A stretch of DNA of 41,888 nucleotides from an uncultured Sulfuricurvum sp. (GTDB taxonomy: Bacteria > Campylobacterota > Campylobacteria > Campylobacterales > Sulfurimonadaceae): the NCBI GenBank assembly GCA_903844635.1, contig CAIMUF010000043.1, forward strand, positions 1-41,888, written 5' to 3'. Position 1 is the stretch's first letter; each line of letters opens with the position of its first letter. The notes below the pieces were generated by a model. The model was not told the DNA's origin. It worked only from the letters and a program-made list of their open reading frames with translations, and ran no database searches. Both the position numbers and the translations under genes were made by a program. Below are positions 14,186 through 22,317 of the stretch, piece by piece.

Positions 14186-15020
14186 ACCACTGATCGGGAT
14201 GTGCTCTCACAACTTTTTCTAAAATATCAGCATACTCTTGGGCAGCAAATGCAATCGCTTCTTCTTTGGGGAGTGTACGATCATAGGGTGTTAGCCAGTA
14301 ATAATAGGCGTTGTAGTGATAGTCAGATTTTCGTAACGACAAAAGGGCAATAAGAGGAACTTTACGATTGTAGGCAACTTCAAATGGATTTTTATTCATA
14401 AGGATGTTTCTGCCCAAAAAAGTGACGCGTACGCTGCTGGATTGTGTCAAAAATCGATCTGCCATCATGGCAACAATCTCTCCGTTTTGAAACGCTTTTG
14501 CCACACGAATGGCAACGGCAATAGGTTCCTCTGAAAGATCAATGACTCTCATCGTATTAGCAGATTCACCTTCGATAAATTTTCCAAAACCTTGAATACT
14601 CTTTTTGATTACTTCTTGCATAACAATATTGATGGGGACATTTCGCTCCGATGGGAGAAGTCCGCAGGTACTCCAATCTCCCACATGGGAAAAAAGAAAC
14701 AATACTCCTTTGTTGGCATTCGTAAGATACGGTTTTTCATTTTGAGCATTTATGTGATAACGATTTGTAAATTGTTTACTTAAAAAGCGATCGGCAAAGA
14801 CAAGAGCAAACATAAAGAGATGCCGATAATAAATAAGGTAATTGAATTTACCGGTACACAAAAGATAATATTCACGTAAATATCGTTTAAGGGATGGGGT
14901 TGTGATAGAAAAATAGAAGACGACAAAAAAGAGGATAAAGCGTAATCCCTTATAACCAAAAAGGCGAAAAAAAAGATAGACGATAAAAAGACCAGTGCCA
15001 TTACCTCGCTGTTTAATCAT
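14151..15020 (-). CDS. LpxL/HtrB-like acyltransferase (COG4261 type)
   Basis: A 289-residue protein related to lipid A late acyltransferases. An N-terminal hydrophobic anchor lies at about 10-40. FLFSHVGDWSTCG around His112 is the catalytic-motif region, and VAMMADRFL...VTFLG and DQWFNHYDFF complete the family pattern. Such proteins are regular members of APE and flexirubin clusters. It is one of three minus-strand genes in or beside the cluster and overlaps the preceding plus-strand gene tail to tail by 35 bp. It starts 84 bp from the divergent ACP gene, so this gap must hold two promoters. Confidence 0.85.
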   Translation of the reverse strand: MIKQRGNGTGLFIVYLFFRLFGYKGLRFILFFVVFYFSITTPSLKRYLREYYLLCTGKFNYLIYYRHLFMFALVFADRFLSKQFTNRYHINAQNEKPYLTNANKGVLFLFSHVGDWSTCGLLPSERNVPINIVMQEVIKKSIQGFGKFIEGESANTMRVIDLSEEPIAVAIRVAKAFQNGEIVAMMADRFLTQSSSVRVTFLGRNILMNKNPFEVAYNRKVPLIALLSLRKSDYHYNAYYYWLTPYDRTLPKEEAIAFAAQEYADILEKVVRAHPDQWFNHYDFFAPHS

Positions 15021-15104
15021 CTTTAACCTTTAGTTTTTCGAGATTATAGCTTTTGGCGAGCTAAAATTGGATAAAATAAGACTAATAAACATTAGGAAGT
15101 AATT

Positions 15105-15356
15105 ATGGTTGAATATACAACAGTAAAAGAACAATTAATCGAAGCATTAGGACTTGAAGATATGAGTGCGGATGAGATTGATGACGATGCCGCATTGTTT
15201 GGTGAGGGGCTAGGTCTTGATTCTGTTGATGCCATCGAATTGGTGATTTATCTGGACAATCAATATGGGATTAAGATTGATAATGTGGGGCAATCCAAAG
15301 AAATTTTTGTCTCCATTCGTACGTTGACCGATTTTATTAATCAAAATAAAAAATAG
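15105..15356 (+). CDS. Acyl carrier protein 2
   Basis: An 83-residue ACP with Ser40 in LGLDSVDAIELV as the phosphopantetheine site. The acidic DEIDDDAALFGEG stretch before it and the wording LFGEGLGLDS recall ACPs of APE clusters. AGGAAG lies before the ATG. It is the first gene of a plus-strand operon with the ABC exporter; its TAG overlaps the GTG of the next gene by one base. Placement beside the exporter may mean it holds a finished or resorcinol-path acyl chain. Confidence 0.92.
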   Translation: MVEYTTVKEQLIEALGLEDMSADEIDDDAALFGEGLGLDSVDAIELVIYLDNQYGIKIDNVGQSKEIFVSIRTLTDFINQNKK

Positions 15357-16069
15357 TGATTGTTGTTCGTACCGTTACCAAATATTTTGGTGAAAAAGCA
15401 GCTTTAAATGGGATTTCATTTTCCGTTCCACGAGGTTCAATCACAGGATTGATAGGGCGTAACGGTGCAGGAAAAACAACACTGATGGGAATACTGTGCG
15501 GTCTTATACGTCCTGATTCCGGTTCAATACAAATCGGTGGTATCGAACTTTTTGATAATATGACGCTTGCTCGTGAAATGATTGGTTATGTACCGCAAAA
15601 AACGTCGCTGTATCCTGAAATGACAGGGCGAGAGAACCTAATGTATTTTGGTTTAATTCGAGGTCTTGGCGGGAAAAAACTGACAGATTCTATTCATGAA
15701 GTCATGGTTGCAACCTCATTGGAAGAGGTTTTGGATAGACGTGTGTCTCATTACTCCGGCGGGATGCAAAAACGTCTTAACCTCGCCATTGGCTTATTGG
15801 GAAATCCTCCGCTGTTGTATTTGGATGAGCCTACGGTTGGGGTGGATCGGGAATCACGTGAGATTATTTTAGAAACACTGTTAAAAATGTCTCATGAGAG
15901 GGGAACGACTATTTTGTATACGTCGCATTATCTGCAAGAGATTGAAAGGATTTGTGATAGATTGATCATTCTTGACCAAGGAGTAGTTGTGGCGAATGAT
16001 CTGTCAGTAAATCTTTTGCGTGAGAGTGAAAGTTTAGAACAGTACCTCGAAGAGAATATCCAAAAATGA
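15356..16069 (+). CDS. ABC transporter ATP-binding subunit
   Basis: A 237-residue ATPase of the ABC-2 exporter type (DrrA/CcmA-like). Walker A is GRNGAGKTT (34-42), the signature is YSGGMQKRLN, and Walker B is LLYLDEPTVG. A switch His lies in YTSHYL. The start is GTG at 15356. It overlaps the permease start (ATGA, 16066-16069). Together they should export or flip a pigment precursor across the inner membrane. Comparable ABC genes occur in flexirubin clusters. Confidence 0.93.
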   Translation: MIVVRTVTKYFGEKAALNGISFSVPRGSITGLIGRNGAGKTTLMGILCGLIRPDSGSIQIGGIELFDNMTLAREMIGYVPQKTSLYPEMTGRENLMYFGLIRGLGGKKLTDSIHEVMVATSLEEVLDRRVSHYSGGMQKRLNLAIGLLGNPPLLYLDEPTVGVDRESREIILETLLKMSHERGTTILYTSHYLQEIERICDRLIILDQGVVVANDLSVNLLRESESLEQYLEENIQK

Positions 16070-17262
16070 GAAAATATGCAGCAGGAATACTCAAAGAATT
16101 TTGGCTTTTAAAGCGCGACATTCATGCACTGATGGTATTGTTCGTGATGCCCTCATTGTTTATACTGATTATGAGTTTGGCAATGAGGGATGCATTTTCT
16201 CAAAATTCTGAAGTACATTTTAAAGCGATGGTTGCATGTGAAGAAAATAGCAGCGCATCCCGTGATTTTTTAGCGCATCTCAAAGCGATCAAAGGATTTG
16301 AGTGGAGCGAAGGAAAATCGACGCAGCTTCCTGCTTTGATGATGGAACACGATGTTTTGTTAGGGGTTATCGTTCGTGCTGGGTTTGACGAAGCAACTCA
16401 TAAAAACAGTTCACAAAATCCAAAGCTAACACTCCTTATTGCCCCTGAGGCAACGCCGCTTGCAAAGATATTATTTGAAACAGCTGTGGCCGGAACAGCA
16501 GCTAAAATCAATATGGTCAATCAAATGAGTTCGCTCAATCCATGGATGACGAGAGAAGAAAAAGAAGAAGCATTGGTGGATAAAGTTTGGTTTGAAGAAC
16601 ACTTTTTACAGGGTAAGGATATGACGGATATCCGTCCGACCTCTGTTCAGCAAAGTGTCCCCTCATGGCTTATTTTTTCGATGTTTTTTATCATCATTCC
16701 CATCTCGAATACTTTTGTCAATGAACGTCGTCTCGGAACATTGGCTCGGCTTGCCGTCATGAATGTGTCGATCGGAAATCTTCTTGTTTCCAAAATGATT
16801 CCTTATTTTGTGATCAACCAAATACAGTTTATTGCCATGCTTATGGTGGGAATGTTTATCGTTCCTTTATTTGGAGGGGATGCCTTGCGTATTGGTGATA
16901 ATATAGGTGCATTACTGGTGGTTTCATCCATCTTGAGTTTTGCCTCTATTTCGTATGCTCTTGCTCTGGCATCGTTTGTCCGTACCACCGATCAGGCTGT
17001 TACTATCGGAGGCGTGCTTAATATTATCTTTGCAGCCATAGGAGGGATTATGATACCGTTGTTTGTAATGCCTCCGTTTATGCAGCAATTAGCACTTTTT
17101 TCACCCATGTCATGGGGATTGGAATCATTTTTAGCCATCTTTTTGCATAATAGCGGATGGAATGATATTTGGCTCTCTTTAGGAGCTCTTATTCTTTTTG
17201 GCAGTTTTTGTTTGGGACTTGCTGCTTGGAAATTAAATCGTGAATTGAAGGAGGCTCAATGA
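16066..17262 (+). CDS. ABC-2 type permease
   Basis: A 398-residue membrane subunit. One TM segment lies near 22-42 (ALMVLFVMPSLFILIMSL), then a large periplasmic domain to about 195, then five or six TM segments to the C-terminus (SWLIFSMFFIIIPISN onward). This is the usual layout of YhfK/DrrB-like permeases. It is coupled on both sides by ATGA overlaps to the ATPase and to the third ACP, so all three belong to one transcript. The substrate is inferred from context only. Confidence 0.88.
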   Translation: MRKYAAGILKEFWLLKRDIHALMVLFVMPSLFILIMSLAMRDAFSQNSEVHFKAMVACEENSSASRDFLAHLKAIKGFEWSEGKSTQLPALMMEHDVLLGVIVRAGFDEATHKNSSQNPKLTLLIAPEATPLAKILFETAVAGTAAKINMVNQMSSLNPWMTREEKEEALVDKVWFEEHFLQGKDMTDIRPTSVQQSVPSWLIFSMFFIIIPISNTFVNERRLGTLARLAVMNVSIGNLLVSKMIPYFVINQIQFIAMLMVGMFIVPLFGGDALRIGDNIGALLVVSSILSFASISYALALASFVRTTDQAVTIGGVLNIIFAAIGGIMIPLFVMPPFMQQLALFSPMSWGLESFLAIFLHNSGWNDIWLSLGALILFGSFCLGLAAWKLNRELKEAQ

Positions 17263-17525
17263 GTGGATCACAGGATAATGAATTTAAAACAGCACTCAAA
17301 AAGCTGATTATTGAGGCATGCGATAAAGATATCGCACCTGAAGAGATGGATGATACCGAACCTATGTTTGGCGATGCTTCAGCACTTGCGTTAGATTCAA
17401 TGGATGCTTTGCAGCTTTCAATGGAGATACAGAAAGTTTATGGTGTTGTGCTGGCGGATAGTAAAGAACTTCGTCGAGTCTTCACGTCAATCAATGCTCT
17501 TGCCGATTATATAAAGCCTGAGTAA
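17259..17525 (+). CDS. Acyl carrier protein 3
   Basis: An 88-residue ACP with Ser47 in ALALDSMDALQLSMEI as the phosphopantetheine site. The sequence before it (DDTEPMFGDASALALDS) is typical of dedicated polyene or DAR ACPs rather than the fatty acid ACP. It overlaps the permease stop (ATGA), and the next ketosynthase starts immediately after its TAA. This places it with the ketosynthase/Cys-less partner pair that follows. Confidence 0.91.
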   Translation: MSGSQDNEFKTALKKLIIEACDKDIAPEEMDDTEPMFGDASALALDSMDALQLSMEIQKVYGVVLADSKELRRVFTSINALADYIKPE

Positions 17526-18674
17526 ATGAACTCTTCCGTTTATGTCCGTGAAGCAGTTACCTTTTGCTCTCTTGGCAATACCGCTGCGGAAATCACACAA
17601 AATTTTCACGCTGAATGCCCCAAAGCGTTCAAAGAGCTACGCTTTGGTTCTCAAATCATTTCGCGTGAATATCGAGAAATGCAGGAGAAAAAAGTTACTC
17701 AAACCGATGAATTTTATACCATACTAAAGCAGCTTCTATCGGAATTGATTAAAACGTCGAATTTAACGGAAGAAGAACTTTCGCAGTGTGCCCTTTTACT
17801 TGGCTCAACGGCGATGAATATCCCTTGCTCTGAATCTTTTTTTCGTGAAGGCACCGATCAAAGGATGTTACCTTATATTGGCTATGGTGAGATTGGTGAA
17901 CAGCTGAGTATGTCCTTTGGTATTGGAGGGGAAGTGTCGTTTTTTACAACGGCATGCACTTCATCAGCTAATGCTCTTTTATATGCGCAACGAGGAGTAG
18001 CCTCGGGAACATTTAAGCGTGCAATTGTTGTAGGTTTTGAGTTTTACAATGAATTAACCATGGCAGGATTTGAGACACTTGGATTATTGAGCCTTGAGGG
18101 ATGCCGCCCTTTTGATGCAAATCGATGCGGGATTGTACTTGGAGAGGGATGTGCCGCAGTTTTAATAGATACTGTTGCATCGTCCTACTCAACACAACTT
18201 TTACTGCGAGGCGGAGCTTCAGGGTGTGATATAGCCAGTCCAACATCGCATGGTATTGATGGTTCAGTTGTGGCAGAAACGATTAAAAATGCACTGAGTG
18301 ACGCAAAAAAATCCCTCAAAGATGTGAAGCTAATCAAAGCTCATGGAACGGGAACTGAAAACAATGATTGGGCAGAAGGGAAGGGACTGGAGCAATCTTT
18401 TGAGCGTGTTCCTTCGATTGTTGGACTAAAACCTTTTCTTGGGCATACGCTTGGAGGGTGTGGAGCTATTGAGCTTAGTGTTCTTTGGTTTTGTATGCGA
18501 GAGGGATTTGTGCCAAAAACAAAGGGCTTTGAATGCATTGATAATCGTATTAATATCTCGCCTTGTGTTGAAGAACAAGAAGCACATGAAGGAATTTTAC
18601 TTTTGAATCATTTCGGTTTCGGGGGTAGCGGGGTAGTTCTCGTTGCCCAGTTTCAAAACAAGGCAGATGCATGA
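17526..18674 (+). CDS. Beta-ketoacyl-ACP synthase, APE type
   Basis: A 382-residue condensing enzyme with a complete triad: Cys144 in TTACTSSANALL, His273 in KAHGTGTENND and His307 in GHTLGGCGAIE. It is divergent from FabF and shorter. It overlaps by four bases (ATGA) with a Cys-less ketosynthase-like gene, suggesting a KS/chain-length-factor heterodimer like ApeO-ApeC in E. coli aryl polyene synthesis. Assignment to one Ape subunit is uncertain. Confidence 0.9.
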   Translation: MNSSVYVREAVTFCSLGNTAAEITQNFHAECPKAFKELRFGSQIISREYREMQEKKVTQTDEFYTILKQLLSELIKTSNLTEEELSQCALLLGSTAMNIPCSESFFREGTDQRMLPYIGYGEIGEQLSMSFGIGGEVSFFTTACTSSANALLYAQRGVASGTFKRAIVVGFEFYNELTMAGFETLGLLSLEGCRPFDANRCGIVLGEGCAAVLIDTVASSYSTQLLLRGGASGCDIASPTSHGIDGSVVAETIKNALSDAKKSLKDVKLIKAHGTGTENNDWAEGKGLEQSFERVPSIVGLKPFLGHTLGGCGAIELSVLWFCMREGFVPKTKGFECIDNRINISPCVEEQEAHEGILLLNHFGFGGSGVVLVAQFQNKADA

Positions 18675-19480
18675 AACCGTTGTACATCGAAGCCGTCTCT
18701 TTACTGATCCAAGAAGTGAGTGCAACCAGTACCGAGTTAAAAAAAGAGCTTGAACGTACTGCCGGTCAGAAGTTTCGTCGTATTAATCATTTTGTTCTTT
18801 TGGCGTTGACAGCGGTTTTTAGGCTTCCTAATCTCTCTAGGATTGATCCTAAGTGCTCATTGTACCTAGGAACATCCAATGGATGCGCACGCGATACGCT
18901 CCATATGCTGGAACAGATGTATCGAGATACACAGCTTCCGATGCCGTTTACATTTATGGGCATATCTACCAATATGGCAGGCTTTCATATTGGACAAAAT
19001 TTGAGATTATCAGGGAGTAATCTCACTGTTTCGAACATTTACGACCCTTTTGGACAAGCTTTGGCATTAGCATGCATGGATATAGAAATGGAAAAAGTGT
19101 CTTCAGCCCTAGTGGGATGCGTGGATGAAGGGGTATTTCCACTCGATGAATTTAAGCGAGTAACGCACAAAAGTAAAAACGATTGCTTGCTAGAAGGAGG
19201 CGGATGGCTAAAGCTTTCATTGGCGTGTGTTAATCCATTGGCCGTCATCATTGCTCGAGAATCATTTAAGACACTAGCAGCAGTTGAAGATTATTGTGCA
19301 CAACAGGCATTGAATGAGCCGCTTACCGTGATACGAAATAGAGACTCAGGTTATGTTGGCGCAAGTGGCGGGATTGATTTTGTACAAGCACTTTTAACGC
19401 AGCGAAGCGGCATAATAGCGCTGATTTCACAAACTGGATTGATGCATTTTTCGGTGACACTAACTCGAATATTAGGGTAG
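18671..19480 (+). CDS. Cys-less ketosynthase-like protein (chain length factor type)
   Basis: A 269-residue protein with the N-terminal half of a thiolase fold (YLGTSNGCARDTLHML; VSNIYDPFGQALALACMD; SALVGCVDEG) but no nucleophilic Cys. The equivalent position appears to be Tyr124. The downstream His motifs are absent and the chain is about 110 residues shorter than its neighbour. It fits the short 'beta-ketoacyl synthase N-terminal' chain-length-factor proteins of APE clusters. It probably dimerises with the KS encoded just upstream and helps set chain length. A similar, shorter protein is at 30648. Confidence 0.8.
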   Translation: MKPLYIEAVSLLIQEVSATSTELKKELERTAGQKFRRINHFVLLALTAVFRLPNLSRIDPKCSLYLGTSNGCARDTLHMLEQMYRDTQLPMPFTFMGISTNMAGFHIGQNLRLSGSNLTVSNIYDPFGQALALACMDIEMEKVSSALVGCVDEGVFPLDEFKRVTHKSKNDCLLEGGGWLKLSLACVNPLAVIIARESFKTLAAVEDYCAQQALNEPLTVIRNRDSGYVGASGGIDFVQALLTQRSGIIALISQTGLMHFSVTLTRILG

Positions 19481-19522
19481 TTTGATTATAATAAATAGAA
19501 TTAAATCTCATAAAGGTATGAC

Positions 19523-20758
19523 ATGGAAGCCAAGACAATAGTATCGGATGTTTTGATTATCGGAGGGGGACCGGCAGGTTCAATCGCGGCCGCTTCGCTG
19601 GTTCAAAAAGGATATTCGGTTAGTGTTGTTGAAAAAGTTCCTTTTCCCCGTTTTGTTATCGGAGAATCATTATTACCGCGATGCAATGAGCTCTTAGAGA
19701 TGAACGGGATACTTGAGATGGTAGACAATCATGGCTTCACAGTTAAGCGGGGTGCGGCTTTTGATATGCATGGTGTTTTGGAAGCGTATGATTTTAGTGA
19801 AAACATTGGTCGGAAATTTGGGACATCGTATCAGGTGAAGCGCGAAGAATTTGATGATTTGCTTTTAAAACAAGCGGTTGGTTTTGGCGCAACACTGTTT
19901 GAAGAGACGGAAATCACCGCATTTGATCCTGAAACTACAACGGCTACAGCGGTGGATAAAGAGGGAAATATCTTGACGTTTAAAGCCAAGTTTGCCCTTG
20001 ATGCTTCAGGATACGGGCGCGTTTTCCCCCGTCTTTTAGGACTGGATGAACCCAGTGAACTCAAAGTCAGAAGTGCAGTATTTACTCGTATTACGGGTGA
20101 TATTCGTCCGACTGATGAGACGGAGGGGTATATTTATATCTATGTCCACGGAAACAATGACGCATGGATTTGGTGTATTCCTTTCTCAGATGGGATAACA
20201 TCGGTCGGGGTTGTGTGTACAGAGGAATATTTCAGCTCTTTTGGACTTGAAAACGAAGCCTTTTGGGATGAAATCATCAGTTCAACGGTGGGAGCAAAAG
20301 AACGATTTGCCAATGCCGTTAAAATTGTTCCCGTTGGAAAAATAGATGGATACAGTGCCAATGTTAAATCGATGGTAGGGAAAAATTACTGCATGGCAGG
20401 AAATGCGACGGAGTTTTTGGATCCTGTCTTCTCCTCAGGCGTGACGCTGGCGCTCGAATCGGGCAATCAAGCAGCGATTTTGATTGATAAGCAGCTCAAA
20501 GGTGAAGCGGTTGACTGGGAGAGTGAATATGTCGCGTACATGATGACTGGGATCAATGTGTTCCGTGAATTTGTCGGTGCGTGGTACGATGGACGGCTTC
20601 AAAGTATTTTTTGTGTTGAGGAAAAACCTGAAAAAATCAAGCGGGCTATTGCGTCGATTTTGGGCGGATATGTTTGGGATAATAACAATATTTTTGTAAA
20701 AAATCCAAAAAGTGCAATGGCAGCCGTCATTTCACAAATAACACCCAAAGGGCTTTAA
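19523..20758 (+). CDS. FAD-dependent halogenase/monooxygenase-like enzyme
   Basis: A 411-residue flavoprotein. The FAD-binding GGGPAGS lies near 15-21, then FPRFVIGESLLP, and the second FAD motif around FLDPVFSSG. The WxWxIP motif (Trp215-Ile-Trp-Cys-Ile-Pro220) and FxxPxxSxG (Phe298-Gly306) are both signatures of flavin-dependent halogenases that act on carrier-bound aryl groups. It may halogenate or hydroxylate the aryl head group, as xanthomonadins and flexirubins are modified. No dedicated flavin reductase gene is nearby. Family members without the motifs are reductases or hydroxylases, so halogenation is likely but unproven. Confidence 0.82.
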   Translation: MEAKTIVSDVLIIGGGPAGSIAAASLVQKGYSVSVVEKVPFPRFVIGESLLPRCNELLEMNGILEMVDNHGFTVKRGAAFDMHGVLEAYDFSENIGRKFGTSYQVKREEFDDLLLKQAVGFGATLFEETEITAFDPETTTATAVDKEGNILTFKAKFALDASGYGRVFPRLLGLDEPSELKVRSAVFTRITGDIRPTDETEGYIYIYVHGNNDAWIWCIPFSDGITSVGVVCTEEYFSSFGLENEAFWDEIISSTVGAKERFANAVKIVPVGKIDGYSANVKSMVGKNYCMAGNATEFLDPVFSSGVTLALESGNQAAILIDKQLKGEAVDWESEYVAYMMTGINVFREFVGAWYDGRLQSIFCVEEKPEKIKRAIASILGGYVWDNNNIFVKNPKSAMAAVISQITPKGL

Positions 20759-21837
20759 TGAATAATTTTTTTGATGTTTCTAAAATATCAGCGGCACAAG
20801 CACAGTATGAAGCTCAAAAAATTGCCTTTGCCCCCATCGTTTTTCAATCAGTGAGAGTATTGCGTGATAGCGGTATCCTCAAGACTCTCCATGAAAATAA
20901 ATCAGGGATGAGCATTGATGCAGTTGCCCAGCACCTATCCATGACTCCTTATGCTGTTACCGTATTGTTAGAGACAGGTTTCAGTGCGGGAGTAGTTGGC
21001 AAAAATGAGGAGATTTTTTCCCTCACAAAAATCGGATATTTTCTCCTCAATGACCCCATGACCCGTATCAACATGGATTACAACCATTATGTTAATTATT
21101 TGGGATTGTATGAGTTGGATAAGGCGGTAAAAGAGGGTGAACCTGCTGGATTAAAAGTATTTGGAGAGTGGGAGACGATTTATCCTGGGTTAACATCACT
21201 GCCTGAGGATGCGAAAAAAGCATGGTTTGATTTTGACCATTTTTATTCTGATTCGGCTTTCGGGGAAGCGCTTAAAATTATGGGGCAAAAGTCTCCGCAA
21301 CGGCTTCTGGATATAGGGGGAAATACCGGACGGTTTTCACGTCTTTGTGCGCAAACACTTTTGGAATGTCACGTCACCATCGTTGATTTGCCCCAACAGC
21401 TCGCTGTGGCATCGCTAGAAAATAAAGAGGCGGGATTATCGGAGCGAATCGACACCTATGCAGCAGATATGCTCATTGAAGATACCTATTTGCCAAGCGG
21501 ATATGATGGGGCATGGATGAGTCAGTTTTTGGACTGTTTTGGGGAGGAGGATATTGTAAAAATTCTCTCTAAAATAGAGCGTTCGATAGACGACAAGGGG
21601 AAAATCTATATTTTAGAACCGATGTGGGATCGACAAAAATACGAAACATCCGCCTACTGTCTCATCAATACTTCACCTTATTTTACCGCTATGGCAAACG
21701 GTAAAAGCAAGATGTTTAATCTGGGTGAATTGACACGCTGTATTGTCAAAGCAGGGTTGGTTATTAGTGAAATTCATGATAATGTGGGCTTTTGCCATTC
21801 GTTAATCGTGTGCGAAAAAAAATCAAAAGGTGAGTAA
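20758..21837 (+). CDS. SAM-dependent methyltransferase (O-methyltransferase type)
   Basis: A 359-residue enzyme with an N-terminal winged-helix dimerisation domain (about 20-100, SIDAVAQHLSMTPYAVTVLLE). The C-terminal class I SAM domain has motif I LLDIGGNTGRF (183-193) and the acidic VTIVDLP strand. This is the plant-type O-methyltransferase layout. Context suggests methylation of the aryl head group or its hydroxyl. It overlaps the flavoprotein stop by one base (TAATG) and is followed directly by the LolA-like gene. C- rather than O-methylation cannot be excluded. Confidence 0.86.
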   Translation: MNNFFDVSKISAAQAQYEAQKIAFAPIVFQSVRVLRDSGILKTLHENKSGMSIDAVAQHLSMTPYAVTVLLETGFSAGVVGKNEEIFSLTKIGYFLLNDPMTRINMDYNHYVNYLGLYELDKAVKEGEPAGLKVFGEWETIYPGLTSLPEDAKKAWFDFDHFYSDSAFGEALKIMGQKSPQRLLDIGGNTGRFSRLCAQTLLECHVTIVDLPQQLAVASLENKEAGLSERIDTYAADMLIEDTYLPSGYDGAWMSQFLDCFGEEDIVKILSKIERSIDDKGKIYILEPMWDRQKYETSAYCLINTSPYFTAMANGKSKMFNLGELTRCIVKAGLVISEIHDNVGFCHSLIVCEKKSKGE

Positions 21838-22317
21838 ATGAGAGTATGGTTTGTTTTAATTTTTTTAGTCGGGTCATTATGGGCAAAAGGCGAATTTACT
21901 GAAAAACGTTATATTTATGCGTTGGATAAAACAACAATTTTCAAAGGGTCGATTGTTATCACCGACGACTCAACCATTGTCCGTTATACCTCACCAGAGA
22001 AAAAAATCTTGACCCAAACGGGCAAAACCCTCACAATCGAGGATGTTGAAGCCAAAACATCCCAGACGATTGATCTTTCCAAACGTATTGACATGAGTTT
22101 GTATTTTAGTTTTATGCGCTCCATCAATAAAAAAGATTTTACGGGACTAAAAACCTATTTTGAGATAAACAAAGAGGGAAATACTTACTATCTCTCTCCA
22201 AAATCCGATGTGAAACGGGCAATTGCAAAAATGGAAATCACCATGCGCAATGATGAGATGAAACGTATGGTTATCTATTTTACCAACGAGGATGTTATTG
22301 AAATTGAAACACTTTGA
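21838..22317 (+). CDS. LolA-like outer-membrane carrier protein
   Basis: A 159-residue periplasmic protein. A signal peptide (MRVWFVLIFLVGSLWA, likely cut before Lys17) is followed by a beta-rich LolA/LolB-like fold with no other motif. APE clusters almost always encode such a protein next to an MMPL exporter, as here. Together they are thought to carry the polyene-lipid across the periplasm to the outer membrane. The start follows the methyltransferase stop without a gap, and the 3' end overlaps the exporter gene by 26 bp. Confidence 0.85.
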   Translation: MRVWFVLIFLVGSLWAKGEFTEKRYIYALDKTTIFKGSIVITDDSTIVRYTSPEKKILTQTGKTLTIEDVEAKTSQTIDLSKRIDMSLYFSFMRSINKKDFTGLKTYFEINKEGNTYYLSPKSDVKRAIAKMEITMRNDEMKRMVIYFTNEDVIEIETL

